Assembly (NCBI RefSeq): GCF_014195325.1
Contig: NZ_JACIBK010000001.1
Location: 744,001 to 808,000, forward strand
Direction of reading: 5' to 3'
Length of the DNA stretch: 64,000 nucleotides
DNA from: Rhizobium sp. BK650
GTDB taxonomy: Bacteria; Pseudomonadota; Alphaproteobacteria; Rhizobiales; Rhizobiaceae
Positions 60,228 through 64,000 of this stretch are shown piece after piece. A model generated the notes under the pieces. It had not been told where the DNA came from. It ran no database searches and worked only from the letters and a program-made list of their open reading frames with translations. A program made the position numbers and the translations under genes. Every line of letters starts with the position of its first letter. Positions within the stretch are counted from its first letter, which is position 1.

Positions 60228-61715
60228 TTAATGCCCGCCCATCGGCGGAGCTCCGGGCTGGACGGGCGGGCGGCGGACGTAGAAGGAGGCCACAACGGCC
60301 GCCAGCGAAATCAGCGCGCCGACGAAGAAGGCGGACTGCATGCCGCCGACAGTTGCCGCTGCGGCATCTGCTTCACCTTGAGTCAGGATGCCCGCGCGCC
60401 AGGTCATGATGGCGACGTAGAGCGTGGTGCCGGCCGCACCGGCGACCTGCTGGGTGGTGCCGATGATGGCGCTGCCGTGGGAATAGAGTTTCGGCGGCAG
60501 CGAGCCGAGACTGACGGTGAAGAGCGGCGTGAACATCAGGGCGAGGCCGATGCTCATGGCGACATGCAAGGCGAGAACGACCCAGATCGGTGTGGTGGGG
60601 CCGAGGAAGAAAGTCAGGCCCCACATGACGCCGCTGAACAGCAGTGCGCCGGGGATGACGAGGCGGGCAGGGCCGTAGCGGTCGAAGAGCCGGCCGACGA
60701 AGGGGGCGCAGAGGCCCATGATCAGGCCGCCCGGCAGGAGAAGCAGGCCGGTCTCAAGCGTCGTTTTGTGCAGCACCGTCAGCATGTAGATCGGCAGCAG
60801 GATGAAGACCCCGAACATCGACATCATCAGGATCGCCATCATGCCGGCGGCGATCGTAAAGGTCTTCGTCTGCAGGGTGCGAAGATCCAGCAGCGCCTTC
60901 TCCTGTTTCTGAAGGTGGATCTGCCGCCAGACGAAAATAGCAATGACGGCAGCGCCCGCGACGAGCATGACGCGGGGATCGAGAGGCGTCGCACCTGCTT
61001 CCGGGGCGCCGAGTTCGCTGATGCCGAAAACGAAACTGCCGAAGCCGATGGCCGAGAGAACAACCGAGATGACATCGAGCGGCGCCTTTGACGGCACGGT
61101 GACATTCTCGATTTTCGCCGCACCCAGCGCAAGAGCGGCGAGCGCAATCGGCAGCACCAGCAGGAAGAGCCAGCGCCAATCAAGCGAGGAGAGGATAAGG
61201 CCTGAAATCGTCGGGCCGATGGCGGGCGCCACCGAAATGACAATAGAGATATTGCCCATCGTCTTGCCGCGTGAATGCGGCGGCACGAGGTTCATGATCG
61301 TCGTCATCAGGAGCGGCATCATGACCGCGGTACCGGAGGCCTGGACGATGCGGCCGACGACCAACATGGGGAAGCCGGGGGCAAGGGCCGAGACCAGCGT
61401 GCCGGCGGAAAAGAGCGTCATGGCGAGGATGAAGACCGGCCGTGTGTTCAGCCGCTGCAGGAGAAAGCCGGTCACGGGAATGACGGTGGCCATGGTCAGC
61501 ATGAAGGCGGAGGTCAGCCATTGGGCGGAACTCGCCGGGATGTTCAGATCGGCCATCAGATGTGGGATCGCCACACCCATGATGGTTTCGTTGAGGATGA
61601 CCACGAAGGCGGAGACCAGCAGCAGGCCGATCACCAGTCTGTTGCGCGCGCTATGGTCTTCCACCGGCAGTTCGGCCTGTTCTTCGATCTCTGAAAGCAA
61701 GGGTTCACTGGTCAT
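60228..61715 (-). CDS. DHA2-type MFS multidrug efflux transporter
   Basis: 495 residues with about fourteen membrane segments. Motif A-like LVVGRIVQASGTAVMMPLL, SQWLTSAFMLTMATVIPVTG and motif C-like IVISVAPAIGPTISGLIL mark the EmrB/QacA group. It presumably exports toxic hydrophobic compounds with proton antiport. AGGAAC precedes the ATG at 61715. It converges with the epimerase-like gene. Confidence 0.92.
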   Translation of the reverse strand: MTSEPLLSEIEEQAELPVEDHSARNRLVIGLLLVSAFVVILNETIMGVAIPHLMADLNIPASSAQWLTSAFMLTMATVIPVTGFLLQRLNTRPVFILAMTLFSAGTLVSALAPGFPMLVVGRIVQASGTAVMMPLLMTTIMNLVPPHSRGKTMGNISIVISVAPAIGPTISGLILSSLDWRWLFLLVLPIALAALALGAAKIENVTVPSKAPLDVISVVLSAIGFGSFVFGISELGAPEAGATPLDPRVMLVAGAAVIAIFVWRQIHLQKQEKALLDLRTLQTKTFTIAAGMMAILMMSMFGVFILLPIYMLTVLHKTTLETGLLLLPGGLIMGLCAPFVGRLFDRYGPARLVIPGALLFSGVMWGLTFFLGPTTPIWVVLALHVAMSIGLALMFTPLFTVSLGSLPPKLYSHGSAIIGTTQQVAGAAGTTLYVAIMTWRAGILTQGEADAAAATVGGMQSAFFVGALISLAAVVASFYVRRPPVQPGAPPMGGH

Positions 61716-61867
61716 GGTGTTCCTGTATCCATATCTGAAAGAAGTGGTTCTGCCTTAAGACGAAAGTACCGGGCTGATTGCGACACCGGGTGTGCGTATT
61801 TCCTATGTCTTTATGTTGTCGCTGGGATGCAAGGTGTGCCCGATCATTGAGGAATGGGGCGACGGCA

Positions 61868-63004
61868 TTATCGCGCTATAGATAGCCCCCACTCCTTCAG
61901 CGAAAAGGCTTCGGCCGGCAAGCGCATCTCCGAGAGAGCGACGGGGCGACGGCGGAATGATGTGGCAGTGTAAGGGAAGGCCAAATTCATTCCGCTGATA
62001 TCAAGCTTGAGCGGGAGGCCGTCGCCTGTGAGGCACTCGCTGTTTCCGACGTCGTGAACGCCCGGCATCAGATCAAACCATTCGCAAGTCTCGCCGAGGA
62101 TTGTTTCGGTCTTGCCGAGTGAAACCTTCCCGGTTGTCTCATCGAATTTGAACGGGGCAGAACCATCGTCTGCCGGACGCCCAGCCGTGAGCCTGCGATA
62201 GCCGCCTTCCTGCTGGTAGGAGATGCCTTGAGCTTCGAGCTTGTTCCAGATCGTGATGCGAAGGGAGCCGCCACGGTCCCGTTGCTCCCGATAATGCCAG
62301 GGATAATGCCGCAACAAGCGGATCGTCGAGCCGCCGACGGTTTCCAGCGTGATGTCGAAATCGGGTTGGGAAGGATTGGCATCATGGTCCCGGATCGGCC
62401 TGAGCCAGAATTCCTGCGTCAGGATTTCCGACGGCGGCTCGATCTCCGAGGGGGCGACGGTGCGGCGGTCGAGGCTGGCGAGGCGGGTGCGATAGATCGG
62501 CACGTCATTCGCGGCGAGCAGCCTTGTTTCGATGACGATACCGTCATCGGTGATGCAGTTCTGCTCTCGTGCGATGAATGTTCCGGGCGAGGGCGATTTG
62601 CTCGCCGTTTGGCGCCATGTGCAGCGTTCACCGGCAATGATAGAAACCTCTGCAAGCGGCTGGAGCGCTTCTGTTTTCGTGGCATCCAGTTTTCGATCGC
62701 GAAGAAGAAGTTCCAGGAACGTGATCTGACCGTCCGCCTGCCTGCTCCAGCGCAGAACAGGCCCGTTCCTGTCCGCTCCGAAGCCGACGCTTATCCGGCC
62801 GTCGCGCAGCGTCTCGCTCAGAAACATGCCGCCGCGATGCGTCATGGTGACGGTAGGATCGACCGGCTTGCCATCCTTGTCGAGCGCCTGCATGACGGCC
62901 ACGTAGTCCGGCGGAACTGGGGAGGCGGTAAGAATCGACTGGGCAATCGCGGTTCCCGCCAAGGCCGTGAAGGCGATTGCGCCTGTTATTGCTGCGGTCT
63001 TCAT
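61868..63004 (-). CDS. Secreted protein with two similar halves, unknown
   Basis: 378 residues with signal peptide (MKTAAITGAIAFTALAGTAIA, cleavage after AIA). Each half has a GE-C-W pattern then a C-x-T-D-G turn: SIIAGERCTW with NCITDDGIVIETRLL, and TILGETCEWFDL with ECLTGDGLPLKLDISG, so it looks like an internal duplication with one disulfide per half. No enzyme motif is seen. It may be a periplasmic or outer-face protein. Confidence 0.78.
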   Translation of the reverse strand: MKTAAITGAIAFTALAGTAIAQSILTASPVPPDYVAVMQALDKDGKPVDPTVTMTHRGGMFLSETLRDGRISVGFGADRNGPVLRWSRQADGQITFLELLLRDRKLDATKTEALQPLAEVSIIAGERCTWRQTASKSPSPGTFIAREQNCITDDGIVIETRLLAANDVPIYRTRLASLDRRTVAPSEIEPPSEILTQEFWLRPIRDHDANPSQPDFDITLETVGGSTIRLLRHYPWHYREQRDRGGSLRITIWNKLEAQGISYQQEGGYRRLTAGRPADDGSAPFKFDETTGKVSLGKTETILGETCEWFDLMPGVHDVGNSECLTGDGLPLKLDISGMNLAFPYTATSFRRRPVALSEMRLPAEAFSLKEWGLSIAR

Positions 63005-63110
63005 TTTCTCTCGGATGTTCGCCTGCACGTCATCGCTTTGCCGCCAGCAGATGACGGTTTTGCCGAGAAAATCAATGGAGCCATTGGCTCAATGGAAGCT
63101 TATCAAACCA

Positions 63111-63374
63111 TCAATGGACGATGGTCAGCGCGGCGATGCCCGCCTCGTCGGCGGCGCGCAAAAATGCCTCGCGGAATTGTTCCGGAGCCACTTCTCCACA
63201 GATGGCGTCGATACAGGCTTTGACGGCGATCACATATTCCTCGCCATCATCAAAGGGCCAGTCCCGGATCAACAAGTATGCAGCATCGCCGAGCGTGCGC
63301 ACGACGGTGTGCGTCTCTCGACCACGCAAAACCAGCCCGACCGGCGCGAATGCCGATGACGTATTCCAACTCAT
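63111..63374 (-). CDS. DUF982-domain protein
   Basis: 87 residues: PVGLVLRGRETHTVVRTLGDAAYLLIRDWP followed by EEYVIAVKACIDAICGEVAPEQFREAFLRAADEAGI. This is a small protein family common in rhizobia, of unknown function. Short CGAGGA ribosome site before the ATG. The product is likely cytoplasmic. Confidence 0.85.
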   Translation of the reverse strand: MSWNTSSAFAPVGLVLRGRETHTVVRTLGDAAYLLIRDWPFDDGEEYVIAVKACIDAICGEVAPEQFREAFLRAADEAGIAALTIVH

Positions 63375-63498
63375 TGTCCTCGACCCCTCAAGGCACAGAG
63401 GTTCAGTCCCTTAAACACACTATACGCGTGAATTATGAAATTCGGAATTGCGGAATGCGTGAATGTCGAACGCGTGACTTTTTTGCCGCGGACAAAGA

Positions 63499-63531
63499 AG
63501 GGCGCTCTACGACGTCATGTCGGAGCGCCCT
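63499..63531. other. Strong two-stage hairpin
   Basis: Outer stem AGGGCGCTC / GAGCGCCCT (9 bp, perfect) and inner stem CGAC / GTCG, with a 5-base loop. No T-run follows in the plus direction. Could end a transcript or form part of a small RNA. Confidence 0.7.
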
Positions 63532-63643
63532 GTGGCTGCGTCGGCATCAGTTGCGGCGGAGGCCGACGGCAGGCCTCATCATCAGACGGCATCTGGAACG
63601 AAATGGCAACAGCGGGGGCCAAACTGCGCCCCAATGCGACCTT

Positions 63644-63674
63644 CGATCCACAATGTTTCCACAGCTTATCCACA
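63644..63674 (+). promoter_or_regulatory. Three DnaA-box-like 9-mers, 11-bp phased
   Basis: CGATCCACA, GTTTCCACA and TTATCCACA. The core TCCACA repeats at exactly 11-base intervals (63647, 63658, 63669). The last is a perfect DnaA box TTATCCACA; the others differ at two positions. Phased sites on one face of the helix are usual for DnaA-bound regions. Confidence 0.55.
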
Positions 63675-63865
63675 GGCGCGGTCCAATCTCTCCCCAACGC
63701 TTTCAACGACATGTACGTGAAACCGGTTGGTCTGCCCCGGATGGGTGATGTGACCGGCCGATAACAGCGGGAATATCTTCCAGACCAAGCGCCCTAAAGG
63801 CCACAATACCCGGCTATTCTGGTTCTCCCTCCTTGAGCGCGGGGCGGCGGATGCTCGGAGGTGGG

Positions 63866-63897
63866 AGGCGGCAGGCGTGCATGAGGGCCTGCCGCCT
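63866..63897. other. Perfect 11-bp hairpin
   Basis: AGGCGGCAGGC / GCCTGCCGCCT with a 10-base loop, followed by TTCA. Possibly a transcript terminus or part of a repeat. Confidence 0.65.
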
Positions 63898-63943
63898 TCA
63901 ACGTCCGGAATAAGGGACAAATCGGCGACTGACGTTGTCGCAA

Positions 63944-63976
63944 ACAAAAAGGACCCGCTCACTTGGGAGCGGGCCT
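63944..63976 (-). terminator. Rho-independent terminator of a minus-strand gene beyond the right edge
   Basis: On the minus strand: GGCCCGCTC, loop CCAAGT, GAGCGGGTCC then TTTTTG. It lies right next to the window edge, so the gene it ends must lie mostly outside; up to a few codons of its 3' end are within the window. Confidence 0.8.
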
Positions 63977-64000
63977 CAGGGGTGCCCGGAGTCGGACGGG

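Larger units (their letters stand above)
63375..64000. other. Right-end non-coding region
   Basis: 626 bases with no protein that resembles a family. It contains a strong hairpin at 63499-63531, three DnaA-box-like 9-mers at 63644-63674, a second strong hairpin at 63866-63897 and a minus-strand terminator at 63944-63976. Short frames exist on both strands but none has a convincing start or family. Confidence 0.7.

Noticed and set aside
63435..63764. Short frames at the right end
   Set aside because: No family resemblance, unlike codon use, and they cross hairpins and DnaA-box-like sites.
63960..64000. tRNA-like 3' end on the minus strand
   Set aside because: TCCGGGCACC resembles the end of tRNA-Phe but there is no matching T-arm loop before it and no CCA; the bases fit a gene end followed by a terminator.

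Overview
The window is high-GC chromosomal DNA of a fast-growing rhizobium, most likely the Rhizobium leguminosarum / R. etli group. The evidence is the complete very-long-chain lipid A acylation cluster (acpXL, fabZ, fabF2, fabF1, adh, lpxXL), an fnrN gene behind two anaeroboxes, two RIME-like intergenic palindromes, a DUF982 gene, and a density of small regulator/enzyme pairs typical of Rhizobiaceae. I saw no phage, insertion sequence, CRISPR array, tRNA or rRNA.

Layout. 0-5.2 kb: a cut ArsR/SRPBCC pair, an arginase-family enzyme, plsY, a winged-helix/TPR regulator, a small L,D-transpeptidase and fnrN. 5.6-11.1 kb: the lipid A very-long-chain fatty acid operon. 11.2-17.8 kb: a PAS protein, small VOC/SRPBCC proteins, an AraC regulator, gnd and a large TPR membrane protein. 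18-31.6 kb: a glycoside-use locus with a LacI repressor, CUT1 sugar ABC transporter, GH2 beta-mannosidase, sugar isomerase-like protein, Gfo/Idh/MocA dehydrogenase, YghZ-like aldo/keto reductase and GH43 beta-xylosidase. 31.6-37.2 kb: a frameshifted acetyltransferase, a DHFR-like reductase divergent from an ArsR/SRPBCC operon, an FMN reductase and a LysR/HPP-CBS pair. 37.4-42.3 kb: the zinc regulon (COG0523 GTPase, znuA, znuC, znuB, zur) with three similar AT-rich Zur-box candidates. 42.4-63.4 kb: many regulator/enzyme pairs (SDRs, aldo/keto reductase/TetR, FAD monooxygenase/MarR, SDR/LysR, O-methyltransferase/TetR), EamA and DHA2 transporters, a YcbB-type L,D-transpeptidase, a secreted repeat protein and a DUF982 protein. 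The last 0.6 kb is apparently non-coding, with two strong hairpins, three DnaA-box-like 9-mers at exact 11-bp spacing, and a terminator facing a gene beyond the right edge.

How the genes work together. AcpXL carries the growing C26-C28 chain. FabF1, FabF2, FabZ and the reductase-like Adh elongate it and LpxXL transfers it to lipid A. FabF2 has lost its catalytic cysteine and one histidine, so it looks like a chain-length-factor partner of FabF1. In the sugar locus, imported glycosides are probably split by the GH2 and GH43 enzymes and the products handled by the oxidoreductase/isomerase module. Zur probably shuts off ZnuABC and the zinc GTPase when zinc is plentiful.

The most distinctive regulatory observations are paired operators in several divergent promoters: two 15-17 bp palindromes 21 bp apart (aldo/keto reductase/TetR), two near-identical 13-mers 49 bp apart in opposite orientation (monooxygenase/MarR), two AAGGC palindromes 33 bp apart (DHFR-like/ArsR), and a 24-bp palindrome in the LacI-controlled promoter. 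No clearly new multi-gene system was found. The best candidates for novelty are the catalytically degenerate FabF2, the oxidative glycoside module, a monooxygenase overlapping a small candidate cytochrome-b-like membrane protein, and the non-coding right end. All functional statements rest on reading the sequence and knowledge of families; no database search was run.
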